Notes: generated by a model from the sequence alone, not told the origin. A stretch of DNA of 9,882 nucleotides from Neisseriaceae bacterium (GCA_017446355.1 JAFSQZ010000228.1:1-9882), one strand, 5' to 3'. Shown: positions 1 through 6,654, counted from the first letter of the stretch. Numbers and translations are program-made.

Positions 1-20
1 GTTTAAAAAGGGGGAAACAG

Positions 21-55
21 AAAAGCTGCCTGAAAAAATATTTCAGGCAGCTTTT
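21..55 (-). terminator. hupB terminator built from two inverted DUS copies
   Basis: A perfect 15-bp inverted repeat (21-35 against 41-55) with the 5-base loop aaata lies 14 bases past the hupB stop. Each arm contains AAGCTGCCTGAA, at 23-34 on the plus strand and 42-53 on the minus strand. T-runs on both sides make it potentially bidirectional. Paired DUS copies serving as rho-independent terminators are well known in Neisseriaceae. Confidence 0.85.
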
Positions 56-69
56 TATAAAAATACTGC

Positions 70-372
70 TTATTTTTTACCTTTTTTAGCAGGTTTTGCT
101 TCAACCAAAGCATCTTTCAATGCTTTACCTGGTTTGAATTTAGGTACTTTTGTAGCAGGAATAGTGATGGGTTTACGAGTTTGTGGGTTCAAACCTTGAC
201 GCGCAGCACGTTCTGCTACGCAAAATGAACCAAAGCCAACCAAAGCGATTTCACCACCTTCTTGCAAAGTTTCTTTAACTGTTGCCATAAAAGCATCTAA
301 AGCCTTTGCTGAATTGGTTTTGGTCAAACCAGATTTTTCTGCAATAGCGTCAATCAGTTCTGATTTATTCAT
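70..372 (-). CDS. hupB: DNA-binding protein HU
   Basis: This 100-residue HU/IHF-family protein bends and compacts DNA non-specifically as a dimer in the nucleoid. The N-terminal dimerisation helices (MNKSELIDAIAEKSGLTKT) are followed by the family core VGFGSF (residues 45-50). The DNA-gripping arm carries NPQTRKPITIPA, with the intercalating proline at 63, its usual place. The tail AKPAKKGKK extends about 10 residues beyond the usual 90 and is lysine-rich. The ATG at 372 was chosen because GGAGA (381-385) lies 8 bases upstream and homologues start with MNKSEL; an in-frame extension to 435 exists but has no family support. The gene is monocistronic, with its own promoter and a DUS terminator. 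The symbol is assigned by family; hupA versus hupB cannot be separated here. Confidence 0.93.
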   Translation of the reverse strand: MNKSELIDAIAEKSGLTKTNSAKALDAFMATVKETLQEGGEIALVGFGSFCVAERAARQGLNPQTRKPITIPATKVPKFKPGKALKDALVEAKPAKKGKK

Positions 373-407
373 ATCTATTTTCTCCGAAAAAGGATAAAAA
401 AAATAAT

Positions 408-435
408 GTGAAATACGCACAGAGTGTGTATTCAC
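408..435 (-). repeat. Imperfect inverted repeat in hupB leader
   Basis: Bases 408-420 (gtgaaatacgcac) and 424-435 (gtgtgtattcac) are near-complementary, with one bulged base and one pair that can wobble. The repeat falls between the predicted hupB promoter and its ribosome binding site. It could fold in the leader RNA or be a protein site. No function is known to me. Confidence 0.4.
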
Positions 436-460
436 GCACTGTTCAAATCAAATATGCGCT

Positions 461-489
461 TTTATATCAAGCTTAATGAAAAAGTGCAA
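461..489 (-). promoter_or_regulatory. Predicted sigma-70 promoter of hupB
   Basis: On the minus strand TTGCAC (484-489) and TATAAA (461-466) are separated by exactly 17 bases, close to TTGACA/TATAAT. Transcription would begin near 454, giving a leader of about 80 bases before the hupB ATG. Confidence 0.6.
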
Positions 490-564
490 GTAAAAAAAAC
501 GGTTACACCTGTTTTTTTGCATCTTCCGAAACATTTTGCATATTTTATACAACACTTTAATCAA

Positions 565-575
565 GCCTGCCTGAA
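565..575 (+). repeat. Degenerate DUS downstream of amiC
   Basis: GCCTGCCTGAA differs from the window's common core GCTGCCTGAA at one base. It lies 4 bases past the amiC stop and has no inverted partner, so it does not form a terminator. Confidence 0.6.
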
Positions 576-579
576 AAAA

Positions 580-1818
580 TTATTTTAAAATGGTTTTGGG
601 GTCTTTAAAATAAGCATCAATACCATTGGCAATTGAGTCTGACATTTTTTCGCGGAATGTGCTGCTGTTTAGCAGTTTTTCATCTTCTAAATTGGATATA
701 AACGCCAGTTCTATCAAAACGGAAGGCATGTCCAGCGAACGCAATACCGCCAAATCTGCCAAGTCTACTGTTTTATTTTTATTTAATACAATATTATGTT
801 TGGCTATTCGTTTGAGAATATTGTTACCTAAACGCGCACTTTCTGCACTGTTGTATTCGTCTTGCATAGAAGTGTATATTTGTCTTGCATTTTTGTTTTC
901 AATATGTTCTGCCACACCAGAAATATCAACATTTTTCTCTTGACCATTTTCTGATTCTGCTAATCTTTCTGCGCGCTCGCTATCGGCGTTTAAAGACCAA
1001 ATCAGAACTGAACTACCACGTACTTTTGAATTGTTTTCCATACTGTTTGCATGAATAGAAACAAAGGCATCAGCATTGACTTTGTGTGCTTTTTCGCGTC
1101 TGGGCGTAAAGAGTAATTTACCTTTTATATCACCGTTATGTGTTAAATAAACTTTATAGCCTTTTTGTTCTAATTTGCTTTGAATGGTTTTTGCAAATTG
1201 TAGTGCAACGTGTTTTTCGTATGTATTGCGTTGACCAACCGCGCCAGGATCGGTACCACCGTGTCCAGGATCCAGCATTACGATGATTTGACGTTTTTGG
1301 TCTTTTTTATTTTTTTGAGCAGTTTTGTCTTTGGTGTCTTTTTTGATTTGCTGATAATGTTCCCAAAGACTAGCGGATTCTGTTTGAGTATTGTTTTCAG
1401 TGTTTTTTGATGTTTGTTTTTCTGTTAGTTGAACAATTAAATTGTTGTTGTTTGCATTGATTTTGGCAAGAACAGGGCGTTTTAAGTCAAAAACCATACG
1501 CACGGTTTGTGCGTTTTGCTGACCTAAACGGATTTTGTTGACAAAATAATCATTTTTGTTGACTTTTTTTGCCATATCCAATAGCGCATCGTTTTGTAAA
1601 ATTCCTTTCATATCAATTACTAAACGATCAGGTTGCGTGAGCGTGAAATAACGATATTCTAATTTTTCATTGGTTTGCAAAACAATTTTTGTTTGTTTGT
1701 TTTGCGCATCAATGCTGCCTGAAATTAATTTTGGCGCAGCCCAAAGTGCTGTTGTCAACAAAGTTAAAATCAAACCCATCAATAGAATGAAGATGCCTTT
1801 GTTAGCTATTTTTGCCAT
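580..1818 (-). CDS. amiC: N-acetylmuramoyl-L-alanine amidase AmiC (AMIN + Amidase_3)
   Basis: This 412-residue periplasmic zinc amidase cleaves the bond between N-acetylmuramic acid and the stem peptide, splitting septal peptidoglycan during cell separation. Residues 1-27 are a signal peptide ending ALWA/APK; it lacks twin arginines, so Sec export is likely. The AMIN localisation domain spans about 30-130, then a T/N/K/Q-rich linker (132-176). The Amidase_3 domain runs from about 177 to the end. Zinc ligands are His186 (DPGHGG), Glu201 and His256 (SIHAN), and the catalytic Glu370 is in VLIELAFISN. A helical segment at about 298-328 matches the autoinhibitory region relieved by an activator such as NlpD in related enzymes. 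The ATG at 1818 has AGGAAT 7 bases upstream and overlaps the end of tsaE by 13 bases, so translation is probably coupled. AmiC is preferred over AmiA/AmiB by family context. Confidence 0.92.
   Translation of the reverse strand: MAKIANKGIFILLMGLILTLLTTALWAAPKLISGSIDAQNKQTKIVLQTNEKLEYRYFTLTQPDRLVIDMKGILQNDALLDMAKKVNKNDYFVNKIRLGQQNAQTVRMVFDLKRPVLAKINANNNNLIVQLTEKQTSKNTENNTQTESASLWEHYQQIKKDTKDKTAQKNKKDQKRQIIVMLDPGHGGTDPGAVGQRNTYEKHVALQFAKTIQSKLEQKGYKVYLTHNGDIKGKLLFTPRREKAHKVNADAFVSIHANSMENNSKVRGSSVLIWSLNADSERAERLAESENGQEKNVDISGVAEHIENKNARQIYTSMQDEYNSAESARLGNNILKRIAKHNIVLNKNKTVDLADLAVLRSLDMPSVLIELAFISNLEDEKLLNSSTFREKMSDSIANGIDAYFKDPKTILK
1712..1723 (+). repeat. DUS inside amiC
   Basis: ATGCTGCCTGAA, with a perfect 10-base core. 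Read in the amiC frame on the minus strand it encodes the Ser-Gly-Ser of ISGS just after the signal peptide. Confidence 0.8.
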
Positions 1819-2264
1819 AGTGTTAATTCCTGTTGCTGTGTGCTGTGTTGCGGTAAAATTTGGCAACAACGTCCTTCTTTCTGGTGTTGGAAATCAATAA
1901 TCCAATTGGCTTTGGGTACGTAATCACCGCCTTGATTTGCCCATTCTATCAGGCAAATGCTGTTTTCTTGAAACAATTCATCTAAACCTGCATCTTCCCA
2001 TTCTTCTGGATAAGAAAAACGATATAAATCAAAATGATGAATGTTTTTTTCAGGCAGCTGGTAACTTTCCACCACTGCATAAGTTGGACTTTTTACGTTT
2101 CCTAAATAGCCTAAACCACGTAAAAAACCACGCACGAATGTGGTTTTTCCTGCCCCTAAATCACCTTGTAAATAAATCACTGTTGGTGCGTGAAATAAGC
2201 TGGCACAACGTTGTCCAAGTTGTAAGGTGGCTGTTTCATCAGGTAAAAAAATGGAATAGGGCAT
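1806..2264 (-). CDS. tsaE: tRNA t6A biosynthesis ATPase TsaE
   Basis: This 152-residue P-loop ATPase of the TsaE (YjeE) family works with TsaB and TsaD to make N6-threonylcarbamoyladenosine at position 37 of ANN-decoding tRNAs. The Walker A motif GDLGAGKTT is at 34-42 (Lys40), followed by SPTY (59-62), HFDLYR (77-82), the DAGLDELF segment (91-98) and IEW (106-108), all family signatures. The length matches the family. The ATG at 2264 fits homologue starts (MPYSIFLPDETATL), but the upstream sequence has no clear Shine-Dalgarno. In-frame ATGs at 2312 and 2336 would add residues that look unlike the family. Its 3' end overlaps amiC by 13 bases, the same tsaE-amidase pairing as yjeE-amiB of E. 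coli. An internal DUS encodes the LPE of YQLPEK. Confidence 0.92.
   Translation of the reverse strand: MPYSIFLPDETATLQLGQRCASLFHAPTVIYLQGDLGAGKTTFVRGFLRGLGYLGNVKSPTYAVVESYQLPEKNIHHFDLYRFSYPEEWEDAGLDELFQENSICLIEWANQGGDYVPKANWIIDFQHQKEGRCCQILPQHSTQQQELTLWQK
2049..2060 (-). repeat. DUS inside tsaE
   Basis: CAGCTGCCTGAA on the minus strand, in the tsaE frame encoding Gln-Leu-Pro-Glu (residues 69-72), between the SPTY and HFDLYR motifs. Confidence 0.8.
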
Positions 2265-2300
2265 TGGAAGAAACTTTATCAGTAAAATAATGGACGCGCC

Positions 2301-2306
2301 ATTATA
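2301..2306 (-). promoter_or_regulatory. Candidate -10 box for tsaE-amiC
   Basis: An exact TATAAT on the minus strand would start transcription near 2294, about 30 bases ahead of the tsaE ATG. No good -35 lies at the proper distance, so the call rests on the -10 and its position in a divergent intergenic region. Confidence 0.4.
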
Positions 2307-2339
2307 AGGCATAAGGTGGTGATTGTGTGTTTTCAATGT

Positions 2340-2354
2340 TTCAGGCTGCCTGAA
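2340..2354 (+). repeat. Near-palindromic DUS between tsaE and rbfA
   Basis: The 15 bases ttcaggctgcctgaa hold AGGCTGCCTGAA (2343-2354, plus strand) and AGGCAGCCTGAA (2340-2351, minus strand), one base short of a perfect palindrome. It overlaps the -35 area of the predicted rbfA promoter. Confidence 0.85.
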
Positions 2355-2360
2355 AACCGT

Positions 2361-2366
2361 TATAAT
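2361..2366 (+). promoter_or_regulatory. Candidate -10 box for rbfA
   Basis: An exact TATAAT lies 32 bases before the rbfA ATG and would give a leader of about 27 bases. The matching -35 area is the DUS itself (gtttca at a 17-base spacing), a poor match to TTGACA. Confidence 0.5.
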
Positions 2367-2398
2367 TGTGTCATTATTTCACCAAGAAAGATTAGATT

Positions 2399-2770
2399 AT
2401 GAAAAGACAACAACGTAATGGTTATGCTCGTGTGGATCGCGTTAAAGAGCAAATGATGCGCGAGTTGGCAGAATTGGTGCGCAGTGCGTTAAAAGATCCA
2501 CGCGCGGGTTTGATTACCATCAATGATGTGGAGTTAACGCGTGATTATAGCCATGCAACGGTGTATTACACTGTTTTAGGTGATGATAAAACCAGTAGCG
2601 CACAGGCTTTGGAACATGCTAAAGGTTTTTTACGCAGTGAGTTGTCTAAACGTATTACCTTGTATCGCACACCTGAATTGCATTTTGAATACGATAAGTC
2701 GCTTGAACAAGGTGTTTATTTGTCGCATCTTATTGACCAAGTTGCTGCTGAAAAGCCTGTTGAGGATTGA
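2399..2770 (+). CDS. rbfA: 30S ribosome-binding factor RbfA
   Basis: This 123-residue single KH-domain protein binds immature 30S subunits and assists late 16S rRNA maturation, notably in the cold. Visible family features are the basic N-terminal helix (YARVDRVKEQMMRELAELV), the DPR motif at 33-35, strands ITINDVELTRDYSHATVYYT at about 39-58, the Ala-containing helix kink AKGFLR (74-79), and the RTPELHFEYDKSLEQG block (90-105). Length is normal. A weak Shine-Dalgarno (AAGAAAG, 2384-2390) lies 8 bases before the ATG. It is the only plus-strand gene here, divergent from tsaE, and ends at a strong terminator. It stands alone instead of beside infB or truB as in many proteobacteria. Confidence 0.94.
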   Translation: MKRQQRNGYARVDRVKEQMMRELAELVRSALKDPRAGLITINDVELTRDYSHATVYYTVLGDDKTSSAQALEHAKGFLRSELSKRITLYRTPELHFEYDKSLEQGVYLSHLIDQVAAEKPVED

Positions 2771-2777
2771 TGATTTT

Positions 2778-2810
2778 AAAAAGGCTTAAACATTGGGTTT
2801 AAGCCTTTTT
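2778..2810. terminator. Bidirectional terminator between rbfA and the lipoprotein gene
   Basis: A perfect 14-bp stem (2778-2791 against 2797-2810) closes the 5-base loop attgg. A-rich and T-rich ends on the two sides serve rbfA on the plus strand and the convergent lipoprotein gene on the minus strand. Unlike the terminators at 21-55 and 3396-3424, it contains no DUS. Confidence 0.9.
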
Positions 2811-2832
2811 TATGTTTTGGGGTTTAATCAGT

Positions 2833-3291
2833 TTATTTTGAAGGAGTTGTAGGTTTTGGTGTGGGTCTAGGTCTGATTGGGCGTGCATGGTGTCGTGGGT
2901 AATAATAGGGAACGCCTATAAAGGGACGATGCCAAAATAAGTCGTGTTCATACCATAAGTAATCACGTTCAATGCGTTCTAATTGTCGTTGCGAAATGTA
3001 GTTTTGCCACGCCATTTTGTAGCAGGATTGAAATAGGGGATTGTTGATTTTTTCAAGATATTGTAAACGAAATGTTTGTTGTTCTTCTTCGTTTTCCCAT
3101 ACTTTGTCTTTGTTTTCAAAATGTTGACGCATTAAGTTGGCTGTTTCGGTATCACATTGTGAAGCAAGATGAATTTGTAATTCTTGTTGTGCACGTTGTT
3201 GCTCGGCTTCGCGTTTGGCTTTTTCTTCTGGTGTGAGTGCGCAAGCGGTGAGTGTTAATGCGATAAAGGCGCATAAGGCAAGTTTTCTCAT
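2833..3291 (-). CDS. Small lipoprotein of unknown function
   Basis: I do not recognise this 152-residue protein. It starts with a lipoprotein signal (MRKLALCAFIALTLTAC) whose lipobox LTAC gives Cys17 as the lipidated residue, so it should be membrane-anchored on the periplasmic or outer face. Residues 21-40 are highly charged and Gln-rich and probably helical. The middle (about 41-110) has two further cysteines, Cys46 and Cys90, that could form a disulfide. The C-terminal part is rich in Trp, Tyr and His (111-135) and ends in a Pro/Arg/Thr tail. The ATG at 3291 was chosen because AAGGAG lies 9 bases upstream; the ATG at 3297 would add Met-Asn but leaves only 3 bases. It has its own predicted promoter and a terminator shared with rbfA, so it is probably a single-gene unit. 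Confidence 0.8.
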   Translation of the reverse strand: MRKLALCAFIALTLTACALTPEEKAKREAEQQRAQQELQIHLASQCDTETANLMRQHFENKDKVWENEEEQQTFRLQYLEKINNPLFQSCYKMAWQNYISQRQLERIERDYLWYEHDLFWHRPFIGVPYYYPRHHARPIRPRPTPKPTTPSK

Positions 3292-3300
3292 ATTCATAAT

Positions 3301-3306
3301 CTCCTT
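3301..3306 (-). promoter_or_regulatory. Ribosome binding site deciding the lipoprotein start
   Basis: AAGGAG on the minus strand is the strongest Shine-Dalgarno near this gene. Its distance favours the second of two in-frame ATGs (9 bases to 3291, 3 bases to 3297). Confidence 0.65.
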
Positions 3307-3325
3307 GTGAATAGATGAATGGAAA

Positions 3326-3353
3326 ATAATAGCAACTTGTTTCTATTAAGCAA
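3326..3353 (-). promoter_or_regulatory. Predicted promoter of the lipoprotein gene
   Basis: On the minus strand TTGCTT (3348-3353) and TATTAT (3326-3331) are 16 bases apart. Transcription would start near 3319, giving a leader of about 28 bases. Confidence 0.45.
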
Positions 3354-3395
3354 TATTGTCGCCAATTATCTCGCGTTGCGCAATTTTACACAATA

Positions 3396-3424
3396 AAAGC
3401 TGCCTGAAAATTTAAGGCAGCGTT
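3396..3424 (-). terminator. dxs terminator containing one DUS
   Basis: A 7-bp GC-rich stem (gctgcct 3399-3405, aggcagc 3415-3421) with a 9-base loop is followed on the minus strand by TTTTATTG. One arm is AAGCTGCCTGAA (3397-3408); the other is a decayed copy lacking the TTC end. It lies 30 bases past the dxs stop. Confidence 0.75.
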
Positions 3425-3453
3425 TATAAGGGTTTTGCAAAACCGATAAGCGT

Positions 3454-5337
3454 TTATTGTTCAATCCATTTCTGAATACGTTGCAACAATTTTTCTGGAC
3501 TTAAATGTAATTCGTCTAAAATAATCGCGCTGTTGCCGTGTTCGGTAACCACGTCAGGAATGCCACACAATAATGTAGGTTTCAGGCAGCCTTTTTGAGC
3601 AAGTACTTCTAAAACTGCACTTCCTGCACCACCTGCTTGGGCGTTTTCTTCTACACAAACCAAATAATTATGTGTTTGCGCCAGTTGCTCAATCAATGCT
3701 TCGTCTATGGGTTTGACAAATCGCATATCAGCAACGGTAGCATTTAATTTTTCTGCTACTTTCAGGCAGCCTGAAACCATACTGCCAAATGCTAATAAGG
3801 CGATTTTTTCACCGTTTCTGCGTATGATGCCTTGACCAACGGGGACAACACTTAAATCATTGGATACGGTTGCACCGCTGCCTGAACCGCGTGGATAACG
3901 TACGACACTCGGTTGGTTGAGTGTGTAACAAGTGGAAAGCAGTAAACGGCATTCGTTTTCATCACTGGGCGCAGCAATGACAATGTTGGGTACGCAACGC
4001 AAAAAGCTAAAATCGTATGCGCCTGCATGCGTTGGACCGTCCGCGCCTACAATGCCTGCGCGATCTACTGCGAATAATACAGGTAAATTTTGTAAGGCTA
4101 CGTCGTGGATTAACTGATCATAAGCGCGTTGTAAGAATGTTGAATAAATCGCTACTACTGGTTTGACTCCTTCACAAGCCAATCCTGCTGCAAAAGTAAC
4201 CGCGTGTTGTTCGGCAATGCCAACGTCAAAATAACGTGATGGATATTGTTCGGAAAAAGCGACTAAACCACTGCCTTCGCACATAGCAGGCGTAATCGCA
4301 ACCAGTTTTTCGTCTGCTGCTGCCTGATCGCATAACCATTGTGAGAAGATTTGTGTATAACTGATTTTGGTTTGGTCAAGCGGTTTATCATTATCTGTTG
4401 ATACTGGTTTACCGCTTACTGCGTGATATTTAACGGGGTCGTTTTCTGCTAATTTATAGCCTTGACCTTTTTTGGTAACAATATGTAAAAGTTGCGGTCC
4501 TTTTTTTTGCTTTAATTCACGCAAAACTTGAATCAATTGTTCAATATTGTGTCCGTCAACCGCGCCAGTGTAGGCAAAACCGAAACTTTCAAATAAGGAT
4601 AAAGATTGTTTAATTTGTTCACTTTCTGATGCAAAAGCTTTGATGGTGTCTTCTGCTTTTTGTGTGATTTCTTTTACTGGTTCAGGCAGCTTTTCTACGA
4701 CTTTGGTGGTTTTGCGTTTAATTTCGTGCAATACACCGCCGAAATCACGCATTACGTTGCGTGCTAAATATTTTGGTAACGCGCCCACATTGGGTGAAAT
4801 AGACATTTTGTTGTCGTTTAAAATCACCAATAAATTAACGTCCATATCGCCAGCATTATTTAAGGCTTCAAATGCTTGTCCAGCAGTCATTGCGCCATCA
4901 CCGATAATGGCAACGCTTCGTGCATCACTGCCGTTTAATTTGTCGGCAACCGCCATACCTAATGCCGCGCCAATGGAAGTGGACGAATGTCCTACACCAA
5001 AGGCATCAAATTCACTTTCGCTGCGTTTAGGAAAACCTGATAACCCTTTAAATTGGCGAATGGTGTGCATTTGATTTTTGCGCCCTGTTAAGATTTTGTG
5101 TGGATAACTTTGATGTCCCACGTCCCAAATTAAGTGGTCGCGTGGTGTGTCGTACACATAATGTAGTGCCAAAGTGAGTTCTACCACACCAAAATTACTG
5201 GCAAAATGTCCACCTGTTTTTCCCACACTATCCAATAAAAAATCGCGCAATTCCTGCGCCAATTCAGGCAGCTGGCTAATGGATAATTGACGTAAATCAT
5301 CAGGTGTGGAAACGGTGTCAAGTAGTGGTGTGTTCAT
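3454..5337 (-). CDS. dxs: 1-deoxy-D-xylulose-5-phosphate synthase
   Basis: This 627-residue thiamine-diphosphate enzyme condenses pyruvate and glyceraldehyde 3-phosphate, the first step of the MEP isoprenoid pathway; the product also feeds thiamine and pyridoxal synthesis. In the N-terminal domain His44 (TGGH) and His75 (WDVGHQSYPHKILTGR) are conserved. The cofactor motif GDG (146-148) pairs with Asn176 in ILNDN, supplying the metal ligands Asp147 and Asn176. The catalytic Glu376 lies in DVGIAEQHAV, and DRAG...GADGPTHAGAYD (425-441) forms the transketolase-like pyrimidine domain. The C-terminal transketolase domain ends near HGNSAIILDELHLS. Length is close to the usual 620. A charged, probably helical stretch at about 204-244 sits before SLSLFESFGF. 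No clear Shine-Dalgarno precedes the ATG. Five DUS copies lie inside this one gene. It has a short 84-base gap from phoH and its own candidate promoters. Confidence 0.96.
   Translation of the reverse strand: MNTPLLDTVSTPDDLRQLSISQLPELAQELRDFLLDSVGKTGGHFASNFGVVELTLALHYVYDTPRDHLIWDVGHQSYPHKILTGRKNQMHTIRQFKGLSGFPKRSESEFDAFGVGHSSTSIGAALGMAVADKLNGSDARSVAIIGDGAMTAGQAFEALNNAGDMDVNLLVILNDNKMSISPNVGALPKYLARNVMRDFGGVLHEIKRKTTKVVEKLPEPVKEITQKAEDTIKAFASESEQIKQSLSLFESFGFAYTGAVDGHNIEQLIQVLRELKQKKGPQLLHIVTKKGQGYKLAENDPVKYHAVSGKPVSTDNDKPLDQTKISYTQIFSQWLCDQAAADEKLVAITPAMCEGSGLVAFSEQYPSRYFDVGIAEQHAVTFAAGLACEGVKPVVAIYSTFLQRAYDQLIHDVALQNLPVLFAVDRAGIVGADGPTHAGAYDFSFLRCVPNIVIAAPSDENECRLLLSTCYTLNQPSVVRYPRGSGSGATVSNDLSVVPVGQGIIRRNGEKIALLAFGSMVSGCLKVAEKLNATVADMRFVKPIDEALIEQLAQTHNYLVCVEENAQAGGAGSAVLEVLAQKGCLKPTLLCGIPDVVTEHGNSAIILDELHLSPEKLLQRIQKWIEQ
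3581..3592 (-). repeat. Full 12-base DUS inside dxs
   Basis: AGGCTGCCTGAA on the minus strand, in the dxs frame encoding the Gly-Cys-Leu-Lys of QKGCLKP near the C-terminus. Confidence 0.85.
3761..3775 (-). repeat. Near-palindromic DUS inside dxs
   Basis: AGGCTGCCTGAA on the minus strand (3761-3772) overlaps AGGCAGCCTGAA on the plus strand (3764-3775). In the dxs frame it encodes Ser-Gly-Cys-Leu-Lys in MVSGCLKV. Confidence 0.85.
3875..3886 (+). repeat. DUS inside dxs (plus strand)
   Basis: CCGCTGCCTGAA with a perfect 10-base core. In the dxs frame on the opposite strand it reads Gly-Ser-Gly-Ser in RGSGSGA. Confidence 0.75.
4681..4692 (-). repeat. DUS inside dxs, linker region
   Basis: AAGCTGCCTGAA on the minus strand, encoding Lys-Leu-Pro-Glu in VVEKLPEPVKE, in the poorly conserved charged stretch of Dxs. 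Confidence 0.8.
5263..5274 (-). repeat. DUS near the 5' end of dxs
   Basis: CAGCTGCCTGAA on the minus strand, encoding Gln-Leu-Pro-Glu in ISQLPELAQEL (residues 22-25). Confidence 0.8.
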
Positions 5338-5351
5338 AGAATTGGTTACTG

Positions 5352-5408
5352 ATTATAAGAATAAAAAATAGGCGTGGTGATTATAGCGTTTTTTCAATAT
5401 CGTTTACA
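5352..5408 (-). promoter_or_regulatory. Candidate promoter region of dxs
   Basis: The 84-base gap between phoH and dxs holds two exact TATAAT boxes on the minus strand, at 5352-5357 and 5380-5385. The upstream one has TGTAAA (5403-5408) 17 bases further up, a 3 of 6 match to TTGACA inside the phoH 3' end. Neither has a strong -35. I see no terminator in this gap, so read-through from phoH is possible. Confidence 0.4.
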
Positions 5409-5421
5409 GTGGGCATCTGGT

Positions 5422-6396
5422 TTAGAGAGAAGTATTTTCTTGCTTTTGCGCATCGGCAGCATCATAAGCTTCAACAATTTTTTGTACCAAAGGATGACGC
5501 ACAACGTCTTCACTGGTAAACGTATGAAAATACAAACCTTCTACATCACGCAATTTATCACGCGCATCACGCAAACCTGATTTAATATTGTGTGGCAAAT
5601 CAATTTGACTTAAATCACCTGTTATCACTGCTTTGGCACCAAAACCAATTCGTGTCAAAAACATTTTCATTTGTTCTGGCGTTGTGTTTTGTGCTTCATC
5701 TAAAATCACATAGGCACCATTAAGCGTCCGTCCTCGCATATATGCCAAAGGTGCGATTTCAATCAAACCTTTTTCCATCAATTTGCTGACGCGTTCAAAT
5801 CCCATTAAATCGTATAATGCGTCATAAAGTGGACGCAAATAAGGGTCTACTTTTTGCGCTAAATCACCTGGTAAAAAACCCAATTTTTCACCAGCTTCCA
5901 CAGCAGGACGCACCAACACAATTCGTTCAATTTGATGTTTTTCCATTGCGTCCACTGCAGCGGCTACTGCTAAATAGGTTTTTCCTGTACCCGCAGGTCC
6001 TAAACCGAAAACCACATCGTGATTTAACAAAGCGCGAATATAGCCATTTTGGCGTGGTGTGCGACCGCCAATACTGCCACGTTTGGTACGAAAATAATAA
6101 GCCTGTTCTTGATGTTTGGGTTCAAACTTTTCGTCTTCACTTTTTGCTTGAACCGCTGCCAATTGAATATCTTCAGGCAGCAAATCGCGTGTTTGAGCCA
6201 CTTTTGCTAACATCAATAAGGCTTGACGCGCGGCATGTGCGCCATCACCGAAAAACGTAAAATCAGTAAAACGACGACTCACTTGCACCGACAAGGCTTT
6301 GCCTAAAAGTTGTAGATGCTCGTCCAAAGTACCGCAAAGACGTTGCAAAACCAAGTTATCCATATTTTCAAATGAAAGATGAACCGTGTATGTCAT
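5422..6396 (-). CDS. PhoH-like ATPase (YbeZ family)
   Basis: This 324-residue cytoplasmic P-loop ATPase belongs to the PhoH/YbeZ family, linked to RNA metabolism and ribosome maturation with the RNase YbeY. The N-terminal region (about 1-95) resembles the family's nucleic-acid-binding domain. Walker A GPAGTGKT is at 133-140 (Lys139), Walker B ILDEAQ at 231-236 (Asp233, Glu234), and the sensor motif TGDLSQ at 259-264. YFRTKRGSIGGRTPRQ (101-116) is the usual lead-in. The ATG at 6396 has AAGGA 6 bases upstream and matches homologue starts (MTYTVHLSFENMDN). The frame stays open to 6510, but those 38 residues look non-coding. ybeY, often the downstream partner, is absent; dxs follows instead. A DUS encodes LPE at 73-75. 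Confidence 0.93.
   Translation of the reverse strand: MTYTVHLSFENMDNLVLQRLCGTLDEHLQLLGKALSVQVSRRFTDFTFFGDGAHAARQALLMLAKVAQTRDLLPEDIQLAAVQAKSEDEKFEPKHQEQAYYFRTKRGSIGGRTPRQNGYIRALLNHDVVFGLGPAGTGKTYLAVAAAVDAMEKHQIERIVLVRPAVEAGEKLGFLPGDLAQKVDPYLRPLYDALYDLMGFERVSKLMEKGLIEIAPLAYMRGRTLNGAYVILDEAQNTTPEQMKMFLTRIGFGAKAVITGDLSQIDLPHNIKSGLRDARDKLRDVEGLYFHTFTSEDVVRHPLVQKIVEAYDAADAQKQENTSL
6172..6183 (-). repeat. DUS inside the phoH-like gene
   Basis: TTGCTGCCTGAA on the minus strand, with a perfect 10-base core, encoding Leu-Leu-Pro-Glu in DLLPEDIQLA. Confidence 0.8.
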
Positions 6397-6520
6397 CGTG
6401 TTTCCTTTATTTTTTTCAGTACGCAGTTTTTCAGGCAGGGTAAATGAAAGTTTTAGATACAAAGAATGGTGGCGAATGTTTTTCAATAGAAAAGAAAAAG
6501 CAATTGCCACACCGAAACAG

Positions 6521-6550
6521 AAAATACCACATACAACGGTATGTTGACAA
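6521..6550 (-). promoter_or_regulatory. Candidate promoter with palindromic spacer upstream of phoH-like gene
   Basis: On the minus strand TTGTCA (6545-6550) and TATTTT (6521-6526) are 18 bases apart. The inverted repeat ACATAC-aacg-GTATGT (6529-6544) lies wholly within the spacer, where a regulator could bind. The start would be about 120 bases upstream of the ATG. The -10 matches at only 4 of 6 positions. Confidence 0.3.
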
Positions 6551-6654
6551 TCTTCATTAGCAGAAACTACTGCAAAACTTGTCGTTCTGAATTTTTCGCA
6601 GAAAAGTGAAACAAAATAGGTTAGATAGTTTATGCCTTCAAACCTTTTTTCATT

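Noticed and set aside
373..435. N-terminal extension of HU by 21 residues
   Set aside because: HU proteins start at MNKSEL, and GGAGA is placed for the ATG at 372; the extension covers the leader hairpin.
4640..5074. 144-residue open frame on the plus strand
   Set aside because: It is antisense to dxs, shows no recognisable motif and has no ribosome binding site; a shadow of dxs codon use.
5817..6260. 147-residue open frame on the plus strand
   Set aside because: It is antisense to the PhoH-like gene, whose motifs are intact; the translated sequence resembles no family I know.
6397..6510. N-terminal extension of the PhoH-like protein by 38 residues
   Set aside because: The ATG at 6396 has a good ribosome binding site and homologue-like start; the extension has neither and contains a degenerate DUS.
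6544..6572. Plus-strand TTGACA as a promoter
   Set aside because: The consensus -35 has no adequate -10 at 16-18 bases and no plus-strand gene downstream.
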